DNA of 64,000 nt from positions 1,054,001 to 1,118,000 of the forward strand of contig NZ_CP041690.1 of the NCBI RefSeq assembly GCF_008000755.1. Direction: 5' to 3'. Positions 1 to 8,780 of this stretch are shown piece by piece (positions within the stretch are counted from its first letter, which is position 1; every line of letters begins with the position of its first letter). The notes below the pieces were generated by a model, which saw nothing but the letters and a program-made list of their open reading frames with translations, was not told the DNA's origin and did not search any database. A program made the translations under genes and the position numbers. Source of the stretch: Youhaiella tibetensis. Lineage in GTDB: Bacteria > Pseudomonadota > Alphaproteobacteria > Rhizobiales > Devosiaceae.

Positions 1-560
1 CCTGCGCGAGCTGCCACGGAGACGCGGCGACATCCATGCGCACCGTAGCCACCCGCTATCCCGCCTGGTCGCAGTCCGAGGGCAAGGTGATCAACCTTGA
101 GCAACAGATCAACCAGTGCCGGGGGCGGCAGGGCGCCGAGCCCTTGCAATACGAATCCGAACCGCTGCTATCGCTCACGGCCTTCGTGTCGCACCAGGCC
201 AAGGGGCTACCCATGTCGGTGGCCGTTGATGGGCCCGCCGCCCAGAGCTTCGAGCGCGGCAAGGCCTTCTTCTACCAGCGGCGCGGCCAGCTCAACCTTT
301 CCTGCGCCAATTGCCACGAGGATCATGCCGGCGACCACCTGCGCGCCGACGTCATCAGCCAGGGACAGGTCAACGGCTTTCCGATCTACCGGGCCCTTTG
401 GCAGACGATGGGGTCGACCAACCGCATGTTCGCCTGGTGCAACGAAGCGGTGAGGGCCGAGCCCTACGCGGCCGGTTCGCAGGAATATGTCGATCTCGAG
501 CTTTACCTGCGCTGGCGCGGGCAGGGGCTCGCAGTCGAAACGCCTGCCGTCAGGCGCTAG
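1..560 (+). CDS. soxA: SoxA, sulfur-oxidation c-type cytochrome subunit (5' truncated by window)
   Basis: SoxA pairs with SoxX in the periplasm and oxidatively couples thiosulfate to the carrier SoxYZ. The frame is open from the window edge: nucleotide 3 begins the codon of the first Cys of a haem site (CASCH). A second haem-type motif (CANCH) lies at 302-316. Near the C-terminus is the sequence AWCNEAVRAEPY, whose Cys is the axial ligand and active-site cysteine typical of SoxA. Two CxxCH motifs suggest the dihaem type. The N-terminus and signal peptide are outside the window, so length cannot be judged. Other sox genes would be expected to the left. The TAG stop shares the CTAG tetranucleotide with the stop of the convergent mocA-like gene. 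Confidence 0.9.
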   Translation, partial: CASCHGDAATSMRTVATRYPAWSQSEGKVINLEQQINQCRGRQGAEPLQYESEPLLSLTAFVSHQAKGLPMSVAVDGPAAQSFERGKAFFYQRRGQLNLSCANCHEDHAGDHLRADVISQGQVNGFPIYRALWQTMGSTNRMFAWCNEAVRAEPYAAGSQEYVDLELYLRWRGQGLAVETPAVRR

Positions 561-1132
561 TCGCGCACGAAGTCGAGGGCGGTATCGAAGTCCGCCAACT
601 CCTCGGCGCCGGCATCGACGGCAACCGCACCGGCAAGCAGGCGACCGGCCCCCCTGTCGCCTTCGAGCGAAAGGAGTTCATCGAACCGCGCCCGGGCAAA
701 GGCGGCGGGCGGCATGATCGCCCCTGACGGCGCGCGCGAGCCGACCATGGCCTGATCCCCATCGAGCCGTCCGACCAGTGACTGGAGATGTCCTGCCGAT
801 ACGTATGGCATGTCGGCGAGGCAGATGAGCGCGGCATCGACCGGCTGCGCCGCGAGTGTTTCGACGCCGACAGAAAGGGAAGAGGAAAGGCCGCGCGCGG
901 TATCGGGGTTGATCGCGACCATGAATCCCAGGTCGGCGAACATTTGGGCCAGTTCCTCGTCGCCGAACCGGCAAACGGCAAGGCGGGACTGAAAGGGCAG
1001 GGCGCTCAACGTATCTGCGATATGGCGCGCCAGCGGCTTGCCCTCCAGTTCGGCGTGGAGCTTGCTGGCCGTGCCATAGCGCCGCGACAACCCTGCGGCG
1101 AGAACGATGACCCCGGTATCGGCGAGCTGCAT
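557..1132 (-). CDS. MobA/MocA-like molybdenum cofactor nucleotidyltransferase
   Basis: A 191-residue protein of the NTP-transferase fold. The N-terminal signature VLAAGLSRRYG (residues 10-20) followed by a conserved Lys matches the nucleotide-binding loop of MobA, MocA and GlmU-type enzymes, and LADMPYV fits the metal-binding region. Its size and partner suggest molybdenum cofactor cytidylyltransferase (MocA type), but guanylyl versus cytidylyl specificity cannot be read from the sequence. The start codon overlaps the xdhC stop by one base (TGATG), implying translational coupling. It is the last gene of a moaA-xdhC-mocA-like unit. Confidence 0.85.
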   Translation of the reverse strand: MQLADTGVIVLAAGLSRRYGTASKLHAELEGKPLARHIADTLSALPFQSRLAVCRFGDEELAQMFADLGFMVAINPDTARGLSSSLSVGVETLAAQPVDAALICLADMPYVSAGHLQSLVGRLDGDQAMVGSRAPSGAIMPPAAFARARFDELLSLEGDRGAGRLLAGAVAVDAGAEELADFDTALDFVRD

Positions 1133-2133
1133 CAGCCGTCGAGCCGCATGCGCGCTTCGGCGATTTCGCCGAGCACGGAGATGGCCAGGGTAGAGGCGGT
1201 GCGGGTCGGGCCGAAAAGGCCGATCGGTCCGTGGAGCCGCGCGATGCGGGCTTCCTCGACCCCGGCCGACTGCAGCTTGGCAATGCGGCCCGCATGGGTG
1301 CGCTGGCTGCCGAGCGCCCCGACATAGAAGGGGTCGTAGCCCAGCGCGCTTTCGAGCAGCCGACTTTCCTTGAAGCGGTCGTGGAGCAGGAAGACCACGG
1401 CGGTGAACGGGTCGACCGGAAGGTCGGGGAGCGTCGCTCCTGTGACCAGCGTCACCGGTGTGCCATGTCCCTCCACGATCTCGGAGCCGTTCTGCGAGGA
1501 CATGAAGGCCGCGACCGGCAGCCCGGACGCGCGCCCGATGCTCGAAAGTGCCACGAGTTCGTGGCCTTCGCCGATGAGCACCAGCCGGGTCAGCGGATGG
1601 TACTGGCGCACGAAGTTCTCGCCCTGCCAGGAGCTGCGCTCGGAGACGCCCGATACCGGTACCAGTTCGGAGGCGCCGTCGGCCGGCCGCAAGCGGATGG
1701 CGAACGGCTGCCGCTCGGCCAGCCGCGCCTGCGCCTGGTGCACCAGCTCCGCCGACAGGCCCACGTGCACGTGGACGTCGATGCTGCCGCCGCAGGGCAG
1801 CTTGATATCGATGAAGGGCGAGCCCGTGCCGAAGCGCAGGATCTCGTCGCCGCCGCTCTCGATGGCGCGCACGGCTTCGGCGGCAACCGCCGCTTCCACG
1901 CATCCACCCGAGACGTAGCCGCAATAGCGTCCGTCGGCCAGCACGGCCATTTGCGAGCCGAGCGCGCGGGGGGCACCGCCCGAAATGTCGACGATGGTCA
2001 GCAGAGCCCCCGCAATTCCCTCGGCAAGTCCCTCCTGAAGCAGCAGGAAAACCGAGGCAGGATCGTCCGGGTCCAACCCCGTATCGTAGGGGACCAGCGG
2101 GACGGTGGACTTGGAAATCTCGTCGAGCGCCAT
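1132..2133 (-). CDS. xdhC: XdhC/CoxI family molybdenum cofactor insertion protein
   Basis: XdhC-family proteins bind molybdenum cofactor, mediate its sulfuration and hand it to xanthine-dehydrogenase-family hydroxylases. The 333-residue protein has the N-terminal XdhC/CoxI domain with the conserved GGCVE motif (Cys78) and a C-terminal Rossmann-like half beginning LVLIGEGHE. It lies 1 nt after moaA and is fused by a TGATG overlap to the nucleotidyltransferase. No molybdenum hydroxylase gene is visible here, so the client enzyme is unknown. Confidence 0.88.
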   Translation of the reverse strand: MALDEISKSTVPLVPYDTGLDPDDPASVFLLLQEGLAEGIAGALLTIVDISGGAPRALGSQMAVLADGRYCGYVSGGCVEAAVAAEAVRAIESGGDEILRFGTGSPFIDIKLPCGGSIDVHVHVGLSAELVHQAQARLAERQPFAIRLRPADGASELVPVSGVSERSSWQGENFVRQYHPLTRLVLIGEGHELVALSSIGRASGLPVAAFMSSQNGSEIVEGHGTPVTLVTGATLPDLPVDPFTAVVFLLHDRFKESRLLESALGYDPFYVGALGSQRTHAGRIAKLQSAGVEEARIARLHGPIGLFGPTRTASTLAISVLGEIAEARMRLDG

Positions 2134-2134
2134 C

Positions 2135-3172
2135 TCAGCCCCCCGTCACGCTCATATGGCGACTGACCGCAGGCGCGGGGTTTGCGCGGTCGAGCACGAA
2201 GTCGTGGCCCTCGGGCTTGAGCAGCATCGCCCGGTCGAGCGCGGCGTCGAGGCCGTCCGGCCCCTCCTCGCGGAGTACCGCCCGCAGATCGACCATGTCC
2301 TCCTGGCCCAGGCACATGAAGAGCTGCCCGGTCGCCGTCAGCCGCACGCGATTGCAGCTTTCGCAGAAATTGTGGCTCATCGGGGTGATGAAGCCGACGA
2401 GGCCGCCGGTCTCGGCGACGCGTTCATAGCGCGCCGGACCGCCTGTACGATGGGGCGTCTGCTCGAGCGTGAAACGCTCGGCCAGGCGCGCGCGTACCTC
2501 CCGCAGGGAGAGGTAGCTCTCGACCCTGTCGATGCCGACTTCGCCCAGAGGCATGCCTTCGATCATGGTCAGGCCATAACCTCGTGCATGCGCCCAGCGC
2601 AGCATCGGCTCGATCTCGTCGTCATTGCTGCCGCGCACGGCAACCATGTTGATCTTGATGGCGATGCCCGCTTCGTCCGCGGCCTCGATACCATCGAGAA
2701 CGTCAGCCAGCCGGCCGCGCCGCGTGATGGCGGCAAACCGCTCGGGGTCGAGCGTATCGAGGGAGACGTTGATGCGCCGGACCCCGGCCGCGGCCAGGCC
2801 ACGCGCATGGCGCCGCAACTGGCTGCCATTGGTAGTGACGGTGAGTTCTTCGAGCCCGTGCCCGAGATGCCCGCCGATCCTCTCGACCAGCGCCATGATG
2901 TCCTTGCGCACCAGCGGCTCCCCGCCCGTCAGGCGGATCTTGCGCACGCCGCGCCTGATGAAGGCGGAGGCGATGGTATCGAGTTCTTCGAAGCTGAGCA
3001 CCTCCTTGCGCGGCAGGAATTGCATGTCCTCGGACATGCAATAGACGCAGCGGAAGTCGCAGCGATCGGTCACGGATATGCGCAGGTAGGAGATCGTCCG
3101 CCCATAGCGATCGACCAGGCCGGCGGCGCCGGTCGGTTCAATTCGGGGCTGGGCAAGAAGCGTTACTGGCAT
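2135..3172 (-). CDS. moaA: GTP 3',8-cyclase MoaA (molybdopterin biosynthesis)
   Basis: This radical SAM enzyme starts molybdopterin synthesis by rearranging GTP, with MoaC completing cyclic pyranopterin. The N-terminal cluster motif CDFRCVYC (Cys38, 42, 45) binds the SAM-ligating 4Fe-4S. The C-terminal [10 protein letters not shown]...C set binds the second, substrate-side cluster, and the protein ends in the invariant Gly-Gly. I chose the ATG that begins [10 protein letters not shown] (345 residues), because the longer reading would use a TTG start at 3202. It is the first gene of the moaA-xdhC-mocA-like unit. Confidence 0.95.
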   Translation of the reverse strand: MPVTLLAQPRIEPTGAAGLVDRYGRTISYLRISVTDRCDFRCVYCMSEDMQFLPRKEVLSFEELDTIASAFIRRGVRKIRLTGGEPLVRKDIMALVERIGGHLGHGLEELTVTTNGSQLRRHARGLAAAGVRRINVSLDTLDPERFAAITRRGRLADVLDGIEAADEAGIAIKINMVAVRGSNDDEIEPMLRWAHARGYGLTMIEGMPLGEVGIDRVESYLSLREVRARLAERFTLEQTPHRTGGPARYERVAETGGLVGFITPMSHNFCESCNRVRLTATGQLFMCLGQEDMVDLRAVLREEGPDGLDAALDRAMLLKPEGHDFVLDRANPAPAVSRHMSVTGG

Positions 3173-3202
3173 GGGCCCGCAGCGGTGATGAGACTTTGCC
3201 AA

Positions 3203-3526
3203 ACATAGGAGATCGCCCCGCCAAAAGCACCGTCACGCTACCCCCGCTATGGCAATCTTGAACTGTGGTATGACCAATGACGGAATGGACGTTCGTCGCA
3301 AGCTCAGGCGATGCCATCGCTTTTCGGCAGAATGGGGCCTCGGCCTGCACCGCCCGCACAGCGTTAATTGGCCATTACACCCGGTCATGACCCGCTAACC
3401 CTCTTCAAAACAACCTAAACTTAACTGCGTTTCTTAAGCCGGCCGGAAAGGGGGCGCGCTAGATTTGGGCGCATAAACGAGGCGCAAAAAAACAAGCTCT
3501 CGAGAGTTTACAGGAAGGTTTTCAAG
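3203..3526. other. Intergenic region between divergent moaA and the DUF6101-like gene
   Basis: About 320-350 nt without a convincing gene. It must hold the divergent promoters for moaA (leftward) and the DUF6101-like gene (rightward). The right half is noticeably AT-richer (3405-3437 and the A-run at 3486-3492). A strong ribosome binding site (AGGAAGG) lies about 8 nt before the downstream ATG. I could not assign a -35/-10 pair with confidence and see no repeat or RNA. Confidence 0.5.
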
Positions 3527-4051
3527 ATGGTTCGTGGCATGGGAAATGATGGGTCATCCGTCGTTATGTTCCGCGGCAGACCGGCAGGCGGTCGCCCTGC
3601 GGCTACCCCGTTCGGAGCCGCCAACGACAATGGACCCAAGGACCCGGTAAATACCGTCACCGTGCGCCGCACACTCGAAAAGAGCGGCGTGACCATCAAG
3701 ATCAAGGTGCCGGTCTCCGAATTCGTCGGCGTCGCCGTCTCCACCCGCATCTCGGACGAAGGCATGCTGACCAGCGCCATCGAGCTGGTGCACGGCGATC
3801 CCGACCTCAACTACCAGGTGTTCGAGGAAGAGGGGAACCACAACGTGGTGGCCGAATGGCAGAACTGGGGGCGCAAGCTGCGCCTGCCGCTCTACATCAA
3901 GGCCGGCGACGGTTCGCTTCTGCCCTATTCGCAGCAGGTCGACGGCGTGATGCTCGGCAACCAGACCAGCCGTCGCAAGCTGGCCGCCGAAGCCGGCCGC
4001 CGCCCGCGCTTCCTCAATCGCCGCAAGCCCGGCGAGCCGGAAGCCAACTAG
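3527..4051 (+). CDS. DUF6101-like conserved alphaproteobacterial protein
   Basis: A 174-residue soluble protein without signal peptide or membrane segment. The N-terminal 45 residues are Gly/Pro-rich and probably disordered. The central part (about 45-140) reads as a compact domain with the phrase VPVSEFVGVAV and a conserved AEWQNWGRKLRLPL segment. The tail is Arg/Lys-rich. The central segment resembles the DUF6101 family of Hyphomicrobiales, whose function is unknown; this assignment is from memory of the family pattern. The AGGAAGG site at good spacing fixes the start. It is monocistronic and followed by a strong terminator. Confidence 0.7.
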   Translation: MVRGMGNDGSSVVMFRGRPAGGRPAATPFGAANDNGPKDPVNTVTVRRTLEKSGVTIKIKVPVSEFVGVAVSTRISDEGMLTSAIELVHGDPDLNYQVFEEEGNHNVVAEWQNWGRKLRLPLYIKAGDGSLLPYSQQVDGVMLGNQTSRRKLAAEAGRRPRFLNRRKPGEPEAN

Positions 4052-4073
4052 GAATTCGCGACCTCCAATCGCA

Positions 4074-4116
4074 AAAAGCTGAGGCCGGTCGGTGGTGCGA
4101 CCGGCCTCGGCTTTTG
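4074..4116. terminator. Bidirectional intrinsic terminator
   Basis: An 11-bp perfect GC-rich stem (GAGGCCGGTCG at 4081-4091 with CGACCGGCCTC at 4098-4108) is extended by AAGC/GCTT on both sides and flanked by A- and T-runs. It sits between the convergent DUF6101-like and aldo/keto reductase genes and can serve both. Confidence 0.85.
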
Positions 4117-4126
4117 TGCGTGCCGT

Positions 4127-5110
4127 TCAGTGGTTGAGCGACTGCATGCCCGCGGGCGTGTACCGCTCGCCCGCCGCCGCCCCGGCCGGGGCCACCACGT
4201 CCAGTTCCGCCAGGTCGGCGGGGCTGAGCTCGATATCGACCGCCGCCGCGTTCTCCTCGAGATACTTGATGCGTCGGGTGCCCGGGATCGCCAGCGCGCC
4301 CTGCGCGAAGACCCATGCCAGCGCGAGCTGGGACGGCTTGACGCCCTTGCGCTCGGCGACTTTGCGGATGCGGTTCACCAGGTCCATGTTCCTGTCGAAA
4401 TTGGCATCGGACCAGCGCGGGTCCGACTTGCGGAAATCGCTGTCCGCCAGCGTATCGACCGAGCTGATGGCTCCGGTCAGCAGGCCGCGTCCGAGCGGCG
4501 AATAGGCGACGAAGCCGATGCCCAGTTCGCGCACGGTGTCGAGCACCTCATTTCCTTCCACGCCGCGCTCGAACAGCGAATACTCGGTCTGCAGCGCCGA
4601 GAGCGGGTGGGTGGCGTGGGCCTTGCGGATGGTGGCCGCCGACGCTTCCGAGACCCCGATGAAGCGAACCTTGCCGGCCTTCACCAGGTCGCTGAGCGCC
4701 CCGACGCTCTCCTCGATCGGCACGTTCGGATCGATGCGGTGCAGATAGTAGAGATCGACATAGTCGGTCTCCAGATGCCTGAGCGACCGGTCGATGGCCT
4801 TGCGGATATATTCGGGGCGACCATTGACCGGACGCCGCTCGCCCTCGTCGGTCACTTCCGAGCCGACCTTGGTGGCGATCTTGACCTTGTCGCGCTTGCC
4901 CTTGAAGGCCTTGGCGAGCAACTGCTCGTTCTTGAAGGGCCCGTAGATCTCGGCGGTATCGAAGAAATCGATGCCCAGTTCGAGGGCGCGGGCGAGGGTG
5001 GCGAGGTTCTCGGCCTCATCGCTCGGCCCGTAGAACGCGCTCATGCCCATGCAGCCCAGTCCCTCCATCGAGACCTTGAGGCCCTGGCTGCCCAAATCGA
5101 CGTATTTCAT
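4127..5110 (-). CDS. Aldo/keto reductase
   Basis: An NAD(P)H-dependent carbonyl reductase of the (beta/alpha)8 AKR superfamily, 327 residues. The catalytic tetrad can be placed: Asp51 and Tyr56 in FFDTAEIYG, Lys81 in KIATKVG, His124 in YYLHRID. The start is the ATG of MKYVDLGSQG, preceded by AAGGAG at ideal spacing; a 48-residue upstream extension of the frame has no family similarity. The overall pattern resembles the YdbC/AKR13-like group. The substrate is unknown. It stands alone between two hairpins. Confidence 0.93.
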   Translation of the reverse strand: MKYVDLGSQGLKVSMEGLGCMGMSAFYGPSDEAENLATLARALELGIDFFDTAEIYGPFKNEQLLAKAFKGKRDKVKIATKVGSEVTDEGERRPVNGRPEYIRKAIDRSLRHLETDYVDLYYLHRIDPNVPIEESVGALSDLVKAGKVRFIGVSEASAATIRKAHATHPLSALQTEYSLFERGVEGNEVLDTVRELGIGFVAYSPLGRGLLTGAISSVDTLADSDFRKSDPRWSDANFDRNMDLVNRIRKVAERKGVKPSQLALAWVFAQGALAIPGTRRIKYLEENAAAVDIELSPADLAELDVVAPAGAAAGERYTPAGMQSLNH

Positions 5111-5292
5111 GTCTGAAACTCCTTCGCTCGAATTGCTCGAAGACGGCGGTAACTCTCTGGTGATCGCCGCAAAGATTCTCGTCCCGCCGTGCAACTTCTG
5201 CCGGACGATCGCGTTTCTTTTGTGCCGGCGTCGATCACGCCCCCGATTCCCCACGCCGGCTACAACGTTAGCTTCCTCCAGAGCAAAACGTT

Positions 5293-5325
5293 AAGAGGCT
5301 GACCCCGTGGTGCGGTCAGCCTCTT
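5293..5325 (-). terminator. Terminator-like hairpin downstream of ubiA
   Basis: A perfect 12-bp stem (AAGAGGCTGACC at 5293-5304 with its complement at 5314-5325) and a 9-nt loop. On the minus strand it follows the ubiA stop by about 26 nt and is trailed by TAACGTTTT, a weak T tract. On the plus strand there is no T tract, so it most likely ends the ubiA transcript. Confidence 0.65.
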
Positions 5326-5351
5326 CCCGTTTCTGGAGGGTCTTCATGGGG

Positions 5352-6272
5352 CTACCACGCCCATTCGATCAGCAGCGCCAGCGTCAGCGTGAACCCGACC
5401 CAATGGTTGGACGTGAAGCGCAGGTAAGGGTTCTGCGGTTCATCGGCATTCAGCGTCCACACCTGCCAGGCCATCAGCCCGCCCGGAACGAGCGAGGCAA
5501 GCACGAACAGCCACCCGCCTCCCGCCGCCAGGGCCGCCAGCACCCAGAGGATATACGCCCCGGCGTAGATGCCGGCGACGATGGGGCGCGTGCGGCTACC
5601 GAAGAGACGGGCGGTCGATTTGACTCCGATCAGGGTGTCGTCCTCGATGTCCTGGAGGGCGTAGATCGTATCGTAGCCGATGACCCACAGGATGCACCCG
5701 GCGTAGAGCAGGATCGGCGGCCAGCCGAGGCTGTCGATCTGGGCCGTCCAGCCCACGATGGCGCCATAGGAAAAGGCCAGCCCCAGAAAGAACTGCGGCC
5801 ACCAGGTCACGCGTTTCATGAACGGATAGATTGCCACCAGCACCAGCGAGGCGATGCCGAGCACGATGGTGAGCAGGTTGAACTGGAGAAGGATGACGAG
5901 GGCGAGAAGCGACTGGGCGACGAGGAACACCGCGGCCTGGGTACGCGAGGCCGCGCCCGAAGGGATGGGGCGCGAGCGCGTGCGTGCAACCATGGTGTCG
6001 ATCTTGGCATCGACGATGTCGTTGCCGGTGCAGCCCGCGCCGCGCATCAGCGTGGCGCCGACGAGCATGAGCAGCAGATACCAGAAATTGAAGCCCACGG
6101 CCGGGCGCGCCACCGCGGCTAGTGCCAGGGCGAAGGCGCACGGCCAGAACAGCAGCCAGATGCCGATGGGGCGATCCCAGCGCGCCAGCCGGGCGTAAGG
6201 CTTGAGCCAATCGGGCGCGAAGGCATCCACCCAGTTACCACGTTGGGCGTCTGCGACCTTGCCGGTTTGCAT
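5352..6272 (-). CDS. ubiA: 4-hydroxybenzoate octaprenyltransferase UbiA
   Basis: A membrane prenyltransferase that attaches the polyprenyl tail to 4-hydroxybenzoate in ubiquinone synthesis. The 306-residue protein has many hydrophobic segments and both Asp-rich motifs: NDIVDAKID near residue 80 and DTIYALQDIEDD near 205. The start is taken at MQTGKVADAQ; a longer reading would overlap the divergent rsmE start. The polyprenyl diphosphate synthase that would supply its donor lies at 51119-52138 in the same window. Confidence 0.94.
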   Translation of the reverse strand: MQTGKVADAQRGNWVDAFAPDWLKPYARLARWDRPIGIWLLFWPCAFALALAAVARPAVGFNFWYLLLMLVGATLMRGAGCTGNDIVDAKIDTMVARTRSRPIPSGAASRTQAAVFLVAQSLLALVILLQFNLLTIVLGIASLVLVAIYPFMKRVTWWPQFFLGLAFSYGAIVGWTAQIDSLGWPPILLYAGCILWVIGYDTIYALQDIEDDTLIGVKSTARLFGSRTRPIVAGIYAGAYILWVLAALAAGGGWLFVLASLVPGGLMAWQVWTLNADEPQNPYLRFTSNHWVGFTLTLALLIEWAW

Positions 6273-6315
6273 CCTGACACTCCGATAGGCTAATCCGGGG
6301 CGGAACGTACCCCCC

Positions 6316-7071
6316 ATGCGGACCAAGTCAATGCCCCGCACTCATTCATCGCTGCCGCGACTGTTCGTAGAGCCCTCCCTTGCCAGGGGGGAGCCCCTGG
6401 CGCTCGACAGGGACCAGTCCAACTATCTCGGCGCCGTGCTGCGCATGCCCACAGGCGGCGAGGTCATAGTCTTCAACGGACGCGACGGCGCCTGGCTGGC
6501 GCGCATTGCCAACCCCAACAAGAAGGCCGTGGTTCTCGAGCTCATCGAGCAGGCCGCTCCGCAATCGCCGCCCTCCGACCTCTGGTACGGCTTCGCCCCG
6601 CTCAAGTCGGCGCGCCTCGACTATGTCGTGCAGAAGGCCACCGAAATGGGGGCAGGGGCGATCCAGCCGGTCATCACCCGTTTCACCCAGGTGCATCGGA
6701 TCAATGCCGAAAAGCTCAGGGCCAATGTCATCGAGGCTGCCGAGCAATGCGAAGTTCTCACCGTTCCCGAGGTGATGGCGGATATCGCGCTGGACAAGCT
6801 TGTGGCGTCCTGGGATCCGGCCAGGGCGCTGGTCTTCGCGGACGAAGGCCAGGCCTCCGCATCACCCATCGAAGCGCTACGGGCTCTGGCCGGCCGCCCC
6901 GTCGGCCTGCTGGTCGGACCGGAAGGCGGCTTTGCGCCCGAGGAGCGTGAAAAGCTCCTCGCGCAAGCCTTTACCGTCCCGATCAGCCTGGGGCCGCGCA
7001 TCCTGCGCGCCGACACCGCCGCGGTTGCGGCGCTGGCGGTTATCCAAGCAACCATCGGTGATTGGCGATAA
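6316..7071 (+). CDS. rsmE: 16S rRNA m3U1498 methyltransferase RsmE
   Basis: A SPOUT-class methyltransferase that modifies U1498 of 16S rRNA. The C-terminal knot motifs are clear: LLVGPEGGFAPEER and LGPRILRADTAAVAAL. The N-terminal PUA-like domain starts at SLPRLFVEPSL. Two in-frame ATGs (6316, and 6331 giving MPRTHSS) are both possible and neither has a strong ribosome binding site. It is divergent from ubiA with 43 nt between starts. Confidence 0.94.
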   Translation: MRTKSMPRTHSSLPRLFVEPSLARGEPLALDRDQSNYLGAVLRMPTGGEVIVFNGRDGAWLARIANPNKKAVVLELIEQAAPQSPPSDLWYGFAPLKSARLDYVVQKATEMGAGAIQPVITRFTQVHRINAEKLRANVIEAAEQCEVLTVPEVMADIALDKLVASWDPARALVFADEGQASASPIEALRALAGRPVGLLVGPEGGFAPEEREKLLAQAFTVPISLGPRILRADTAAVAALAVIQATIGDWR

Positions 7072-7131
7072 AGGGATTGCTTTCGGCTTGCGAGCCGATA
7101 TGTTCCGCCCACTCCAATCCTAGAGGACTAC

Positions 7132-8517
7132 ATGGCCGGCGCTTCTTCTCACTCGCCCCTGATTGAATCGCGCGCTGACTTGATCGAGGCGCTCGAGCGG
7201 GGATGTAAGCCCAAGTCCGAATGGCGCGTGGGAACCGAGCACGAAAAGCACGTGTTCCACCGCAACCCGCTGCGCCCCGTGACCTATGAGGGCCCCAACG
7301 GGATCCACGAGCTCCTGGCCGGCATCGAGGCGGAAACCGGTTGGCATCCGTTCTACGACCACGACAACCCGATCGGCCTGCGCAATCTCGGCCCCTCGGG
7401 CGGCATCTCGCTCGAGCCGGGCGGGCAGTTCGAGCTTTCTGGCGCTCCCATGGAGACGCTGCACGACGCCGCCATCGAAGTGGCCGAGCACCTGGCCGTC
7501 AGCCGCAAGATCGGCAGCCGCCTTGGTATCCATTTCCTCGGACTGGGTGTGACCCCGCTCTGGTCGGTGGCCGAAATCCCGGCCATGCCCAAGTCCCGCT
7601 ACGGCATCATGAAGCCCTATATGGAAAAGGTCGGCACGCTCGGCACTTCCATGATGTTCCGGTCCGCCACCATCCAGGCCAACCTCGATTTCTCCTCGGA
7701 AGCCGACATGGTCAAGAAGCTGCGCGTGAGCGTGGCGCTGCAGCCGGTCGCCACGGCGCTCTTTGCCAACTCCCCGTTCGTGGACGGCAAGGAGAGCGGC
7801 TATCTCTCGTTCCGCTCCCACATCTGGCTCAATACCGACGCTGCCCGCACGGGCATGCTGCCCTTCGCCTTCGAAGAGGGGATGGGGTTCGAGCGCTACG
7901 TCGACTATGCACTCGACGTGCCGATGTATTTCGTCATCCGCAACGGCCAGTACGTGAACGTGGCAGGCGAAAGCTTCCGTACCTTCCTCGAAGGCAACCT
8001 GCCGCAGCTTCCAGGCGAAAAGCCCACCGTCAAGGATTGGGAGGATCACCTCTCCACGCTCTTCCCCGAGGTGCGCCTCAAGCAGTTCCTGGAGATGCGC
8101 GGAACCGACATGGGCGATGAGGCCGCCATCACGGCGTTGCCTGCGCTCTGGACCGGCATTCTCTACGACGACATCGCGCTCGATGCCGCCTGGGACCTCG
8201 TCAAGGACTGGACGGAGTTCGACCGCCAGCACCTGCGCAACGAGGTGCCGCGCCTTGCCCTGCAGACCCCGGTGCCCGGCAACGACCTGCGCTTCGGCAC
8301 GGTCGGAGACCTGGCTCGCGAAATGGTGGCCATCGCCAGCGCGGGCCTGGCGCGTCGCGACATCAAGAATCCGATGGGCAAGGACGAGAGCATCTACCTG
8401 GCCTGCCTCGAAGAGACGCTGCGCCTGGGCAAGACGCCGGCCGAACGCTGGCTCGATCTTTATCGGGGCGAGTGGGGCGGCGACCTGACCCGCATCTTCG
8501 ACGCAGCCGAAATCTAG
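7132..8517 (+). CDS. gshA: Glutamate-cysteine ligase (glutathione synthesis)
   Basis: It makes gamma-glutamylcysteine from Glu, Cys and ATP, the first step of glutathione synthesis. The 461-residue protein belongs to the GCS2/plant-type family found in alphaproteobacteria, not the E. coli type. Family markers are RVGTEHEKHVF, the nucleotide-site phrase SLEPGGQFELSG and the downstream MMFRSATIQANLDF. AGAGGA lies 8 nt before the ATG. It is probably independent of rsmE, 60 nt upstream. Its stop codon shares CTAG with the convergent PilZ gene. Confidence 0.94.
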   Translation: MAGASSHSPLIESRADLIEALERGCKPKSEWRVGTEHEKHVFHRNPLRPVTYEGPNGIHELLAGIEAETGWHPFYDHDNPIGLRNLGPSGGISLEPGGQFELSGAPMETLHDAAIEVAEHLAVSRKIGSRLGIHFLGLGVTPLWSVAEIPAMPKSRYGIMKPYMEKVGTLGTSMMFRSATIQANLDFSSEADMVKKLRVSVALQPVATALFANSPFVDGKESGYLSFRSHIWLNTDAARTGMLPFAFEEGMGFERYVDYALDVPMYFVIRNGQYVNVAGESFRTFLEGNLPQLPGEKPTVKDWEDHLSTLFPEVRLKQFLEMRGTDMGDEAAITALPALWTGILYDDIALDAAWDLVKDWTEFDRQHLRNEVPRLALQTPVPGNDLRFGTVGDLAREMVAIASAGLARRDIKNPMGKDESIYLACLEETLRLGKTPAERWLDLYRGEWGGDLTRIFDAAEI

Positions 8518-8759
8518 GAAACGAAGGCGACCCCGAGTTCGGTCGCCTTGCGCCAGCTCACCCGACAGTCGCGCGTGGTCTTGTCGCTCATCTGCAGGAT
8601 GAATTCGTCCGGGATGCCCACGACGCTCGTCACGCGCAGATTGGCACCGATCTCGGACAGGTTCCGAACGGTGCAATCGATGGCCGAGCGCCCTTCGTTA
8701 AAGACGATCGAGCCACCCTTGAGCGTGCGGTGACGCTGCGCGCGACGGCGTTCTTCCAT
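8514..8759 (-). CDS. PilZ domain protein
   Basis: An 81-residue single-domain PilZ protein. The N-terminal RRRAQRHRT carries the RxxxR arginines that bind cyclic di-GMP, and DCTVRNLSEIGANL matches the second binding motif (D/NxSxxG, here N-LS-x-x-G). Such stand-alone PilZ proteins act as c-di-GMP receptors. The GGDEF-EAL protein at 19.5 kb is a possible source of signal change, but a link is only inference. It lies 21 nt downstream of the IalB gene on the same strand. Confidence 0.85.
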   Translation of the reverse strand: MEERRRAQRHRTLKGGSIVFNEGRSAIDCTVRNLSEIGANLRVTSVVGIPDEFILQMSDKTTRDCRVSWRKATELGVAFVS

Positions 8760-8780
8760 GGAGCCCCCTTGCGGAAAGCC

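Noticed and set aside
3138-3359. A 73-codon minus-strand frame between moaA and the DUF6101-like gene
   Set aside because: No ribosome binding site, overlaps the moaA 5' end, and has no recognisable sequence.
3421-3437. TTAA-N9-TTAA before the DUF6101-like gene, considered as a CtrA box
   Set aside because: The spacer is 9 nt and not 7, so it does not fit the consensus.
5111-5254. N-terminal extension of the aldo/keto reductase
   Set aside because: The extra 48 residues are unrelated to the family, and AAGGAG precedes the internal ATG at 5110.
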